A DNA stretch of 64,000 nucleotides, from NCBI GenBank assembly GCA_033239005.1, contig BSQZ01000120.1, forward strand, positions 619,501 to 683,500, in the 5' to 3' direction. The notes below the pieces were generated by a model, which was not told the origin of the DNA, did no database searches, and saw nothing but the letters and a program-made list of their open reading frames with translations. Of this stretch, positions 11,557-37,458 are shown piece after piece (positions within the stretch are counted from its first letter, which is position 1; every line of letters starts with the position of its first letter). This DNA is from Lamellibrachia satsuma (lineage: Eukaryota; Annelida; Polychaeta; Sabellida; Siboglinidae). The translations under genes were made by a program, and so were the position numbers.

Positions 11557-11822
11557 CGGTTGAAAGAGTTTACAAATATAAACATCTATATAAATGTTTA
11601 TATACCAGATTTAAAAAAAAAAATCTGATTTAAAAAAAAATATATTTTTTTTATTTAAAAAATAATGAATTTTTCAACCCTGCACATGCACGGTTGAAAG
11701 AGTTTACAAATATAAACATCTATATAAATGTTTATATACCAGATTTAAAAAAAAAATCTGATTTAAAAAAAAATATATTTTTTTATTTAAAAAAATAATG
11801 AATTTTTCAACCCTGCACATGG
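11557..11822. repeat. Tandem duplication of a 134-bp AT-rich unit
   Basis: Two near-identical units start at 11557 and 11691. Each begins CGGTTGAAAGAG and ends near TTTTTCAACCCTGCACATG, so the unit ends are weakly inverted (GGTTGAAA and TTTCAACC). Each has an internal A-run/T-run stem region. No coding capacity. Confidence 0.85.
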
Positions 11823-11825
11823 CGA

Positions 11826-12300
11826 AGCTGTGATTGTAAAATCGCAAACTTGTATCACGGTGCCATCAATGAGTGCAGCCGAAGACTTGGGTACCACTGG
11901 AAGACACTCTGTTTTGCCATCATCGTGGACATACAATTCTAGGCCATCCTTTGATTTATGTCACCAGACAATCCTCCATTCACAGTACAACAGCCACAAC
12001 AGCGACTGCCTCGGGTTAAAGTGTGAGTAGAGCTGTAGGTCGTCCACATAGTGATGGAAGCAAATGACATGCGCTCTAATGATATAGCTCTAATGATATG
12101 GACTTCCGATGTCAAAGTAATTGTATTCAACAACATGCCACCGATTAATACTTGTTGCACCTACAATATCACCCGGTCTAGTTTAGTGCAAAAGTAATCG
12201 TTGAATCAAGATATTGTGGTTGACTGTACCGAAGGTCGTGCTAAAATCAACAGGAACCAGTGTTGTTCCTTATATATTGTCTATGGCTGTTCTGGTGGTA
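11826..12300 (-). pseudogene. Decayed LINE reverse-transcriptase fragment
   Basis: Minus-strand reading gives VDFSTTFGTVNHNILIQRLLL (motif A, normally DFSKAFDTVNH), then FHHYVDDLQLYSHFNP (motif C, normally YADDTQLY), and then KTECLPV and KSSAALIDGTVIQVCDFTIT. Several stops and an internal deletion between motifs A and C are present. The motifs differ from both other LINE families in the window, so this is a third family. Confidence 0.78.
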
Positions 12301-12964
12301 CTTGTAACATATAGTACTGCGGTTTCAGGTGAAAATTTTTTCGATACCCCAACTGAAAACAGTCACCCATTTACTGACCGGAAATGCATGTAATTATGCT
12401 AAGCACAATGAATTTTTCAGTCACGTTAGATAATTGTGTGAAGTTACTGTGTACATTTGTGTAAAAAAAAATCACATGACAGCTCCTTGCATGTATTTAA
12501 TTTGCATTACCTAAAAAATCCCTAAAACCATTATATCGTGGTCAATTTCTCGTAAGAGGATAACACAACAATTTGGATAACTGCATGATATTACGTATTG
12601 TATGTCTTTCTAAGTACTATGTATCAGTTAATTGTGAATGATTTCCACATTATTGGTTACAACATTGTTTATATTTTAGACAAGCTTAGATGTGACTTTT
12701 TATGCTCGTCAGTTGCTAAGTTTGGTTGTTTTTTCTGACAAAATTGTAGTCGTGTCTCAAATGACAAATACTGCTAATTATTGCTTAGTAATCACAATAT
12801 CTACGGCAATTAAAAGGTGCTGAGAGTTGAAAGTGAACGGGAACTACAGATGCACTAATAACACAAGGCTGGATGTTGTATGACAAAAGTAAGTACTACT
12901 TAAAGTGCTATTAGCTTGAACAGAATGCACTAGTCAGAAGACTATCAGAACAGTTACCACTTAC
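12301..12964. other. Sequence 3' of the last recognised exon
   Basis: On the minus strand this follows the donor at exon 8. No further LRR-type exon or terminal exon was recognised here. It may be intron 8 or intergenic DNA. Confidence 0.4.
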
Positions 12965-26454
<13,490 letters not shown>

Positions 26455-26472
26455 CGTTTTATTTTGAGTTTT

Positions 26473-27164
26473 CTACAAAAAAGAGCTTCACCATATAAAC
26501 AAATTCAATAATGAGTTACACAATAGTATAAAGAACATATAATATGGGCACGCTACAAATACAAGGCTTACGGTTCTGACCATAAGCTATGCATGGTTGA
26601 ATAAAGGAAAAGCCATAGTCACTGACAAAGATGACGGCATAAATTTTAGGATCTTTGTAATTTTAGAAACAAAAAACAATTCACTAATGTTTTGTAGTAA
26701 ACAATTTGTAAATACTATATTTAGAAAGTGCTTTTAACATAATGCTCATAACTGCGATTCCAAATTGTACTTTAGAGTCAGAACCAATGCACCGTGCCAC
26801 AAATGTGCTTAAAACATAACTATTTAAACACCGAGTCACGTCGTAAACAACAACAATAAAGCTTGTAGGACATCATAAGTATATTATAAAGTCAATAACA
26901 TCATCAAAGTACCAGCTATTTCAAGACATGGTCAGGACATAGACACAAGTTGGCTGATGTTACACAGTGATTACACTAGCTTTAGTTAATAAGCAGTATA
27001 TGTTGAAAATAGCTTCTATTCTGTCTAATGTTGCTGCATAATACTAGGGTATATTACTAAAATTCAAACAACTTTAAAATACTTGATGGCTGATACCTTC
27101 AGAAAATAACTTTGATGGAACAATTCATGATTAGCAGTCAAGTTACTATTTTATATGGTGATAG
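26473..27164. other. Upstream region of the gene
   Basis: Holds the acceptor for exon 1 and presumably intron or promoter sequence. No clear TATA box or first exon could be fixed by eye. Confidence 0.4.
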
Positions 27165-30100
27165 TGTGGTATGTATGTACATGGGTCCGTGTGACGTGTC
27201 TAGTACTGTAGTGTAGTTAGTAGTTTGTAGTGTATGTACACGGATCCGTGTGACGTGTCTAGTGCTGTAGTGTAGTGAGTAGTTTGTAGTGTATGTACAC
27301 GTGTCCGTGTGACGTGTCTAGTGCTGTAGTGTAATGAGTAGTTTGTAGTGTATGTACACGTGTCCGTGTGACGTGTCTAGTACTGTAGTGTAGTTAGTAG
27401 TTTGTAGTGTATGTACACGGGTCCGTGTGACGTGTCTAGTGCTGTAGTGTAGTTAGTAGTTTGTAGTGTATGTACACAAGTACGTGTGACGTGTCTAGTG
27501 CTGTAGTGTAGTTAGTAGTTTGTATAGTGTATGTACACGGGTCCGAGTGACGTGTCTAGTGCTGTAGTGTAGTTAGTAGTTTGTAGTGTATGTACACGTG
27601 TCCGTGTGACGTGTCTAGTGCTGTAGTGTAGTTAGTAGTTTGTAGTGTATGTACACGGGTCCGAGTGACGTGTCTAGGGCTGTAGTGTAATGAGTAGTTT
27701 GTAGTGTATGTACACGTGTCCGTGTGACGTGTCTAGTGCTGTAGTGTAGTTAGTAGTTTGTAGTGTATGTACACATGTCCGAGTGACGTGTCTAGTGCTG
27801 TAGTGTAGTTAGTAGTTTGTAGTGTATGTACACGGGTCCGTGTGACGTGTCTAGTGCTGTAGTGTAGTGAGTAGTTTGTAGTGTATGTACACGGGTCCGT
27901 GTGACGTGTCTAGTGCTGTAGTGTAGCGAGTAGTTTGTAGTGTATGTACACGTGTCCGTGTGACGTGTCTAGTGCTGTAGTGTAGTTAGTAGTTTGCAGT
28001 GTTTGTACACGTGTCCGTGTGACGTGTCTAGTGCTGTAGTGTAGTTAGTAGTTTGTAGTGTATGTACACATGTCCGAGTGACGTGTCTAGTGCTGTAGTG
28101 TAGTTAGTAGTTTGTAGTGTATGTACACGGGTCCGTGTGACGTGTCTAGTGCTGTAGTGTAGTGAGTAGTTTGTAGTGTATGTACACGGGTCCGTGTGAC
28201 GTGTCTAGTGCTGTAGTGTAGCGAGTAGTTTGTAGTGTATGTACACATGTCCGAGTGACGTGTCTAGTGCTGTAGTGTAGCGAGTAGTTTGTAGTGTATG
28301 TACACGTGTCCGTGTGACGTGTCTAGTGCTGTAGTGTAATGAGTAGTTTGTAGTGTTTGTACACGTGTCCGTGTGACGTGTCTAGTGCTGTAGTGTAGTT
28401 AGTAGTTTGTAGTGTATGTACACGGGTCCGAGTGACGTGTCTAGTGCTGTAGTGTAGTGAGTAGTTTGTAGTGTATGTACACGGGTCCGTGTGACGTGTC
28501 TAGTGCTGTAGTGTAGCGAGTAGTTTGTAGTGTATGTACACGTGTCCGTGTGACGTGTCTAGTGCTGTAGTGTAATGAGTAGTTTGTAGTGTTTGTACAC
28601 GTGTCCGTGTGACGTGTCTAGTGCTGTAGTGTAGTTAGTAGTTTGTAGTGTATGTACACATGTCCGAGTGACGTGTCTAGTGTTGTAGTGTAATGAGTAG
28701 TTTGTAGTGTATGTACACGGGTCCGAGTGACGTGTCTAGTGCTGTAGTGTAGTTAGTAGTTTGTAGTGTATGTACACGGGTCCGAGTGACGTGTCTAGTG
28801 CTGTAGTGTAGTTAGTAGTTTGTAGTGTATGTACACGGGTCCGAGTGACGTTTCTAGTGCTGTAGTGTAGTTAGTAGTTTGTAGTGTATGTACACGGATC
28901 CCAGTGACGTGTCTAGTGCTGTAGTGTAGCGAGTAGTTTGTAGTGTATGTACACGTGTCCGTGTGACGTGTCTAGTGCTGTAGTGTAGTTAGTAGTTTGT
29001 AGTGTATGTACACGGGTCCGAGTGACATGTCTAGTGCTGTAGTGTAGTTAGTAGTTTGTAGTATATGTACACGTGTCCGTGTGACGTGTCTAGTGCTGTA
29101 GTGTAGTTAGTAGTTTGTAGTGTATGTACACGGGTCCGAGTGACGTGTCTAGTGCTGTAGTGTAGTTAGTAGTTTGTAGTGTATGTACACGGATCCCAGT
29201 GACGTGTCTAGTGCTGTAGTGTAGCGAGTAGTTTGTAGTGTATGTACACGTGTCCGTGTGACGTGTCTAGTGCTGTAGTGTAGTTAGTAGTTTGTAGTGT
29301 ATGTACACGGGTCCGAGTGACATGTCTAGTGCTGTAGTGTAGTTAGTAGTTTGTAGTATATGTACACGTGTCCGTGTGACGTGTCTAGTGCTGTAGTGTA
29401 GTTAGTAGTTTGTAGTGTATGTACACGGGTCCGAGTGACGTGTCTAGTGCTGTAGTGTAATGAGTAGTTTGTAGTGTATGTACACGGGTCCGAGTGACGT
29501 GTCTAGTGCTGTAGTGTAATGAGCAATTTGTAGTGTATGTACACGGGTCTGAGTGACGTGTCTAGTGCTGTAATGTAGTTAGTAGTTTGTAGTGTATGTA
29601 CACGGGTCCGAGTGACGTGTCTAGGGCTGTAGTGTAGTTAGTAGTTTGTAGTGTATGTACACGGGTCCGAGTGACGTGTCTAGTGTTGTAGTGTAGTTAG
29701 TAGTTTGTAGTGTATGTACACGGGTCCGAGTGACGTGTCTAGTGCTGTTGTGTAGTTATTAGTTTGTAGTGTATGTACACGGGTCCGTGTGACGTGTCTA
29801 GTGCTGTAGTGTAGCGAGTAGTTTATAGTGTATGTACACGGGTCCGTGTGACGTGTCTAGTGCTGTAGTGTAGCGAGTAGTTTGTAGTGTATGTACACGG
29901 GTCCGAGTGACGTGTCTAGTGCTGTAGTGTAATGAGCAATTTGTAGTGTATGTACACGGGTCCGAGTGACGTGTCTAGTGCTGTAGTGTAGCTAGTAGTT
30001 TGTAGTGTATGTACACGGGTCCGTGTGACGTGTCTAGTGCTGTAGTGTAGCGAGTAGTTTGTAGTTTATGTACACGGGTCCGTGTGACGTGTCTAGTGCT

Positions 30101-30552
30101 GTAGTGTAGCGAGTAGTTTGTAGTGTATGTACACGGGTCCGTGTGACGTGTCTAGTGCTGTAGTGTAGCGAGTAGTTTGTAGTGTATGTACACGGGTCCG
30201 TGTGACGTGTCTAGTGTCTAGTGCTGTAGTGTAGCGAGAAGTTTGTAGTGTATGTACAAGGGTCCGTGTGACGTGTCTAGTGCTGTAGTGTAGCGAGTAG
30301 TTTGTAATGTATGTACACGGGTCCGTGTGACGTGTCTAGTGCTGTAGTGTAGTGAGTAGTTTGTAGTGTATGTACACGGGTCCGTGTGACGTGTCTAGTG
30401 CTGTAGTGTAGTGAGTAGTTTGTAGTGTATGTACACGGGTCCGTGTGACGTGTCTAGTGCTGTAGTGTAGTGAGTAGTTTGTAGTGTATGTACACGGGTC
30501 CGTGTGACGTGTCTAGTGCTGTAGTACAGTCAGTAGTTTGTGGTGTATGTAC
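27165..30552. repeat. 59-bp satellite array, ~57 units, with 295-bp higher-order blocks
   Basis: Unit landmarks: GTGTATGTACACGGGTCCGT, GTGACGTGTCTAGTGCTGTA, GTGTAGTTAGTAGTTTGTA. The spacing of equivalent sites is 59 bp. Diagnostic variants recur at 295 bp (5 units): the GTGTAGTGAG variant at about 27861, 28156 and 28451, and the CGGATCCCAGTG variant at about 28895 and 29190. Nearly every unit holds TGACGTG. It starts ~0.7 kb upstream of the gene's first coding exon. No meaningful ORF. Confidence 0.96.
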
Positions 30553-30629
30553 AATCATAATATGTTATCTTATGCCACAAAAACTCAGCAATGCGCAGCA
30601 GGCTCCAACACACACCACATCTAATACTC

Positions 30630-31100
30630 TTACACAGTCTGTCTTTGTAACAGCCAGTTCGCCGGTGTGAATACCTTTTGAGACGAGCGGATGGACTGAC
30701 TGACGCCTGTGAGAAGTTGGAAAGTTACAATCAGGTTCTCACGATTTAGTCGACTTCAATTGATGCCGCCAGCATATCAGTTGTGACGGAAAGTGTAGTT
30801 AGATAGATAAAGGTCTATGATGATAACATCTGCTCGAGCTCTGCAGTAACAGGACAAATGGGGCACGTTTGTCCCCTACTCACCCCAATGACCCTTTATT
30901 GACCTCTGCCTAGTACATTGGGGCCTGCATGAGGTGATTTCTACACTTAGAAAACATATTCATTTCAATAGATGTGCGGGTTGCTGTAATCTTGCCTTCA
31001 TGTCAGAGCCACACAGCGACATTGAACACGGGTCTACTGTTGAATTCACCTGAACAGTTAGTTCTTTGTATGCTGTGTATGACTCATGTGATGACAGAGC
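30630..31100. repeat. Dispersed repeat D, copy 1
   Basis: Shares GGTTCTCACGA, GCATATCAGTTGTGACGGAAA, AGATAACAT-like and TGTATGACTCATGTG blocks in the same order with 42040-42490. Non-coding, diverged; the element type is unknown. Confidence 0.65.
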
Positions 31101-31463
31101 AATCTAGTTAGTTGACTGTGACATGGTGACGGCAAGAAATCCCCTCGTTAGTGTCAACAAGTCTACAGTATCAAGCCAGTACCACCAATGTCTGGTGTGA
31201 TTAACACTTTTGTGTGTGAACAATTACCTGACATAACGAAGACCATTTATCACTTTTTTTTTGTGAGTGAACACTTGTTGCCCTTAATATATCAAACATT
31301 TACCCAAAGAGGGTGTATATATTTGTGCCGTGCTGTCCCTCAATAGAATGTACATCTTCACTTACAACTGTGTCCACATTACCTAAGTCACATCACAAAG
31401 ACCTTAGTATAGGGGAACAACGTTCAAACGGGGCCCCTTAAGCAAGATTGCCTTCCTACCACC

Positions 31464-33040
31464 ATGCATCCTGTCAGTCTGCCTACATGCCTGCCTCATT
31501 GCCTCCCTCCCTGCCAGCCTGCACACATTCCTGCCTGTATACATCCCCGCCTGCATCCTAGCCTCCCTCCCTGCCAGTCTGTATGCATCCCCGCCTGCAT
31601 CCTAGCCTCCCTCCCTGCCAGTCTGTATGCATCCCCGCCTGCATCCTAGCCTCCCTCCCTGCCAGTCTGTATGCATCCCCGCCTGCATCCTAGCCTCCCT
31701 CCCTGCCAGTCTGTATGCATCCCTGCCTGCATCCTAGCCTCCCTCCCTGCCAGTCTGTATGCATCCCCGCCTGCATCCTAGCCTCCCTCCCTGCCAGTCT
31801 GTATGCATCCCTGCCTGCATCCTAGCCTCCCTCCCTGCCAGTCTGTATCTATCCCCGCCTGCATCCTAGCCTCCCTCCCTGCCAGCCTGTATCCATCCCT
31901 GCCTGCATCCTAGCACTCCTCCCTGCCAGTCTGTATGCATCCCCGCCTGCATCCTAGCCTCCCTCCCTGCCAGTCTGTATGCATCCCCGCCTGCATCCTA
32001 GCCTCCCTCCCTGCCAGTCTGTATGCATCCCCGCCTGCATCCTAGCCTCCCTCCCTGCCAGTCTGTATGCATCCCCGCCTGCATCCTAGCCTCCCTCCCT
32101 GCCAGCCTGTATGCATCCCCGCCTGCATCCTAGCCTCCCTCCCTGCCAGTCTGTATCTATCCTGCCTGCATCCTAGCCTCCTCCCTGCCAGTCTGTATGC
32201 ATCTCCGCCTGCATCCTAGCCTCCCTCCCTACCTGCCTGCATCCATCCCCGCCTGCATCCTAGCCTCCCTCCCTGCCGGCCTGCATCCATCCCCGCCTGC
32301 ATCCTAGCCTCCCTCCCTGCCAGTCTGTATGCATCCCGCCTGCATCCTAGCCTCCCTCCCTGCCAGTCTGTATGCATCCACGCCTACATCATAGCCTCCC
32401 TCCCTGCCAGTCTGTATGCATCCCCGCCTGCATCCTAGCCTCCCTCCCTGTCAGTCTGTATGCATCCCCGCCTGCATCCTAGCCTCCCTCCCTGCCAGTC
32501 TGTATGCATCCCCACCTGCATCCTAGCCTCCGTCCCTGCCAGTCTGTATCCATCCCTGCCTGCATCCTAGCCTCCCTCCCTGCCAGTCTGTAGGCATCCA
32601 CGCCTGCATCCTTGCCAGTCTGTATGCATCCCCGCCTGCATCCTAGCCTCCCTCCCTGCCTGCCAGTCTGTATGCATCCCCGCCTGCATCCTAGCCTCCC
32701 TCCCTGCCTGCCAGTCTGTATGCATCCCCGCCTGCATCCTAGCCTCCCTCCCTGCCAGCCTGTATGCATCCTAGCCTCACTCCCTGCCAGTCTGTATGCA
32801 TCCCTGCCTGCATCCTAGCCTCCCTCCCTGCCAGTCTGTATGCATCCCCGCCTGCATCCTAGCCTCCCTCAAAGCCAGCCTGTACGCATCCCCGCCTGCA
32901 TCCTAGCCTCCTTCCCTGCCAGTCTGTATGCATCCCCGCCTGCATCTTAGTCTCCCTCCCTGCCAGTCTGTATGCATCCCCGCCTGCATCCAGGCCTCCC
33001 TCCCTGCCAACCTGTATGCATCCCCGCCTATTCCTAGCCT
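31464..33040. repeat. 44-bp minisatellite array
   Basis: About 35 units, core GCATCCCCGCCTGCATCCTA followed by GCCTCCCTCCCTGCCAGTCT. Strand-asymmetric (C-rich on +, G/A-rich on -). ORFs across it are repeat artefacts. Confidence 0.95.
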
Positions 33041-33195
33041 CCCTCCCTGCCTGCCTGCATCATTGACATCCTGCCGCCTCCCTACCCCCTGCCTGCCAGC
33101 CTTCCTTGCTTCCTTCTTGCCTGAAAGCCTCACTCCGTGCCTGCTGCCTGCCTCCCACTTGGAATCCCAGGTTGCCAGCTTTCATGCCTGCCTGT

Positions 33196-33234
<39 letters not shown>

Positions 33235-33480
33235 CCAACCCGGGTGCTAGCCTTCATGCCTGCCTGCCAGCCTGCTTCCAAGGGTGCCAGCCTTCATGCT
33301 TGCCTCCCTCCCTGCCTGTCTGCCAGCCACGGTGCCAGCCTTCATGCCTGCTTGTTTGCCAGGGTGCCAGCCTTCATGCCTGCCTGCCTGCCTGCCTTCC
33401 TTCCTTACTGCCTGTCAGCCTTCATGCCTGCTTCTCAGCCTGCCAGAGTGCCAGCATTCATGCCTGCCTGTTGTCGCATG
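33041..33480. repeat. CCTG-rich simple repeat region
   Basis: Contains a (CCTG)n run near 33187-33240 and imperfect GCCAGCCTTCATGCCTGC units (~33245-33470). It continues from the 44-bp array and may have arisen from its CCTGC motif. Confidence 0.85.
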
Positions 33481-35365
33481 TCCATCACCGGCCCAAACAT
33501 CTACCTAGGCAACCCACCTACCCACCCACCCTGCAACACAGACACCTTGCCAGCCAGACATCTTGCCACCCAGCCACCCAACCAACCAGCCACCCTCACA
33601 GTCAAGTGTTGATAACAATTAACAGGCGTCATGTGACTACTAGTTCACGTCAATGTATTCAACTTGTGATGTAACTAGCTGTGTTTACATACCTTGTCAG
33701 GTTACCTCTGGTCTTTGTTGAACACCAAGACTTCAAACTGGAGAACACCAGAGAGGAAATATTCAAACTTGAATATAAGGGTTGGTACCCCAACCAGTGT
33801 GGATCATCAGAGCTACTTCCACATAAATACCCCACATATCAGAAAGGGGAAATCCCGGGACTTCCCTTAGCGAATCAAGCTGTACATGCTTAAAATAAAA
33901 CAAGATACATACTGTATGACCATATAAGGAAGCAGGTTTCTCGTATCACCCAATTTATGGTGACGTCAGGGAAAATTCCATATATACACCATAGCACACC
34001 TGCTGGTCTAGATGTGTGAATAGGGGTGAAATACTGATCCAGCGTCATCCACATACAAACACCTGGACACTTGCCAACTGTCTTATCTACCCCCAAATTG
34101 TCCTTTGTAAGTTGTTGACTCACATTGGTCTGTGTTGCTATATGGGTGCATTCTACAGAACCACTGTTGATCAGACAGGAGAAGCACTGACAAGTCATTG
34201 CCAGGAGCCGTACAGATGAATGATTACACGTGTTCTTAGTACGGCTGTTTTGTGTCTGTTGAACGTTAAAACTAATCAATATAAACGTACACTTAGTTTT
34301 GTTAGCGAACACACAAGTTCTAGTGTTTTAAACAAATGGCTGGCGGTACACGCGCGGAAGCACCCGTACACGGCTGCGCATTCAGTGGTATCAATTATGC
34401 AGTACACGGATGATCCTGGACCGGCATCGTAACAACGGTTGTTCAGAGTGCACCCAACGAGGCCACGACATAACACAGGCCCGGTGCCCTTTACAAGACC
34501 ACCGGGCCAGTTCAGGTCACATGTTTTGCTGGCCTGACATGCCACCGCTGGTTCAAATCATTTTTGCTACTATATTCCGTTCAACAAGTGGTTGAATGTC
34601 CTCCCTGATGATAACGTAACATAGAATTCAACAGCTAATAAGCACTGCCCCTGCAGATCACAAGCAATGGCGCAAACATAATTTTTGCTCAGTTCAGTTT
34701 CGCTTACAACCACGCTGGCCAAGTCACTATAGGCGATGCTATATGATTTTTGTAGCTGTTCTAGTGCAGATTTTAACTGTTTTTTAACTCGTTTGAGCTA
34801 TGAAAAATAGTGGTTTAGCTCAGATAATTGCTTGATTTAGTGCACTATTTAATATTTATATTGTAGTTCATGAACATAGTTTGATGACGCCTCCAGAAAA
34901 CCCAACCTATTTCCCATCGTCTTGCTCCCACTTACGGAAGCAAACGTGCAGCTTACCTGAAAATTAATTGGTGAATGTGAGCGGGTCGAGGCCCACGTGA
35001 CCACAACAGTAGACGTCACACTTGGAGTAAACATTGTTTGTTGTTCTCCTCTTTATCCATAATATTATATTTGTTATATTTCACTTCTTGCTGATTGATA
35101 CACAGGCAGAAGTCGTTCACACTGACACTCTGTTGCTTCACAGTGATGTTGTAATTCATTTATTTGTGTCTACCCCTACTGCACTTGCATACCGTAGCTG
35201 GCGTAGGCGTAGCGCTTCCGCAATGGCCAATGACAATATTGTGTATTTTGTATGCATCACGATATACAGGAATACCGGAGTATTATTCCTGCCCTAACTA
35301 ATCAGTAGTTTTCGATGAACACAAGCCTAAATCTGTTTTGTTGCCAGAAGAATTAGCTCATTTCA
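33481..35365. other. Unassigned sequence
   Basis: No recognised gene. Open frames at 33681-33893, 33890-34312 and 34220-34595 are short with no domain signal, and no splice-supported structure was found. Confidence 0.4.
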
Positions 35366-35608
35366 CAGGCCAGTAACTTTTGTGGGGGGCCAGTAACTTT
35401 TTCTGAAGGGCCAGTAACATTTGTGGGGGGCCAGTAACTTTTGTTGGGGTCAGTAACATTTGTGGGGGCCAGTAACATTTGTGGGGGCCAGTAACTTTTG
35501 TGGGGGCAGTAAATCGTTGGGGGCCAGTATTTTTATGGGGGCCAGTAACTTTGTGGGGGCAGTAACTCGTTGGGGCCAGTAATTTTTGTGGGGGGGCAGT
35601 AACTTTTC
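35366..35608. repeat. ~20-bp G-rich tandem repeat
   Basis: About 12 imperfect units of GGGGGCCAGTAACTTTTGTG. Runs of four to seven G recur every 18-20 bases on the plus strand, so intrastrand G-quadruplexes are conceivable. Confidence 0.9.
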
Positions 35609-35709
35609 AAATCTATGATGTCTGGCTTTGCTAACTCAGTACTAAAGCTGTTTTATTATCGTCAATTCATTTTTGATAACTTTTCAAGCATTGCTTTGCT
35701 TTATTGGTC

Positions 35710-35818
<109 letters not shown>

Positions 35819-36067
35819 GATTGCCTCATAGATGTGCCATTGAATGGACATTTGGCTAAGTTCAATAATAAAAAGTGGGATGGTGAATTATCACGCACTC
35901 GCGTGTTTCCTAAGATGGGAAATGAGTTTCCAAGATGGGACATGTGATAATGCAACCCTAATTTTTATAACTTGAAAGTGACTTAAGATCAACTATGTAT
36001 ATATGGAGCTTAATATTAATTTCGGGATCATTAACTAATTTTGTATCTCATCTCATTTTACATGAAT

Positions 36068-36680
36068 CCAGTGGCTATGCTATGTCACAGTGGCTATGTC
36101 GAAGTGGCTATGCAATGTTGCAGTGGCTATGCTATGTCACAGTGGTTATGCTATGTCACAGTAGTTATGTCGAAGCGGCTATGCTATGTTGCAATGGCTA
36201 TGCTATGTTGCAGTGGCTATGCTATGTCACAGTGGCTATGCTATGTTGCAGTGGCTATGCTATGTCACAGTGGTTATGCTATGTTAACAGTGGCTATGCT
36301 ATGTTACAGTGGCTATGCTATGTCACAGTGGCTATGTTATGTTGCAGTGGCTATGCTATGTCACAGTGGTTATGTCGAAGTGACTATGCTATGTTGAAAT
36401 GGCTATGCTGTCCCAGTGGCTATGATATGTCGCAGTGGCTATGCTATGTTGCGGGTGGCTATGCTATGTCGCAGTGGCTATGCTATGTTGCAGTGGCTAT
36501 GCTATGTCGCAGTGACCATGCTATGTCGCAGTGGTTATGTCGAAGTTATTATTAGAAAAGTTGTTTTGAGTGAAAAACTTACAAATATTGAACGTCCGAA
36601 CCATATCGCAGTGGCTATGCTATGTCACAGTGGTTATGTCGAAGTGGCTATGCTATGTCGCAGTGGCTTTGCCTATGGTT
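36068..36680. repeat. 19-bp minisatellite GTGGCTATGCTATGTCACA
   Basis: About 25 units from 36068 to 36546, with variants CACA, CGCA and TGCA, then a short second block at ~36605-36680. The separating segment (36547-36590) is a copy of 36843-36885 (AGAAAAGTTGTTTTGAGTG), so the second block arose by local duplication. The 186-residue Tyr/Met/Cys-rich ORF is an artefact. Confidence 0.92.
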
Positions 36681-37021
36681 ATGTGGATGAGAACTTTTCG
36701 CGTAAGACTGCCATTTGCTTTGTCTATTGGTCGATGTCAAATTCAAGCTACTTAATAGTAAACAAAATGTGAAGAAATATTTTATGCAAGAGATCGATAT
36801 AACAATTCACTAACAGTCACTTCATCAATTCAATGCAAACAAATTATTAGAAAAGTTGTTTTGAGTGAAAAACTTACCGAACCATGTCGCGTGAGACAAG
36901 GAAACTGTTTAAAATCAAGCTATATCTATGGCAATCCATATGGACAATAAATTAAATAAATGTGTAATGTGTATTTTGTGGATGATTATTGCGACTAGTT
37001 GTGTACATCTTAGCTGTTGAG

Positions 37022-37361
37022 GCTAACTTTTAATTAGTATTTTTGAGCAAATTAAAGCGGTTGATTGACCATGATGACATTTCATTTGTTTAAATGAAAT
37101 ATTATTTTTTACCAACAAACCACAAACAAAAGGTGTGTTTGTGCATGTGTGCATGTGTCATAAGCAGTGCCCACAATTGTCACATTTAAAGGATTTACTG
37201 TTATATGAGGAATTATTTTTATTACTAAGTCTTATTGAAAAATAGCTAACTTTTAATTAGTATTTTTGTACAAATTAAAGCCGCTGAATGACCACAAACA
37301 CATTTCATTTGTTTTGTTTTTACAACAAACCACAAACAAAGTGCGTGTTTGTGCGTGTGCA

Positions 37362-37392
<31 letters not shown>

Positions 37393-37458
37393 CATATGCA
37401 GTGCCCACAATTGTCATATTTAAAGGATTTACTGTTACATGAGGAATTTTTTTTACTA
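37022..37458. repeat. Tandem duplication of a 223-bp segment
   Basis: Units start at 37022 and 37245 with GCTAACTTTTAATTAGTATT and both contain CAAACCACAAACAAA, GCAGTGCCCACAATTGTCA and AAAGGATTTACTGTTA. The second unit carries a (GT)n expansion at ~37364-37392. Confidence 0.9.

Noticed and set aside
11939..12160. 73-codon minus-strand ORF as a gene
   Set aside because: It is an off-frame shadow of the decayed LINE RT fragment.
27165..30552. CRISPR-like array
   Set aside because: Whole 59-bp units repeat without unique spacers; eukaryotic satellite with higher-order blocks and no cas genes.
32928..33674. 248-codon Cys/Leu/Pro-rich ORF
   Set aside because: Covers the 44-bp and CCTG repeats; composition is dictated by the repeat.
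35995..36772. Tyr/Met/Cys-rich ORFs (186 and 118 codons)
   Set aside because: Translation of the 19-bp minisatellite in different frames.
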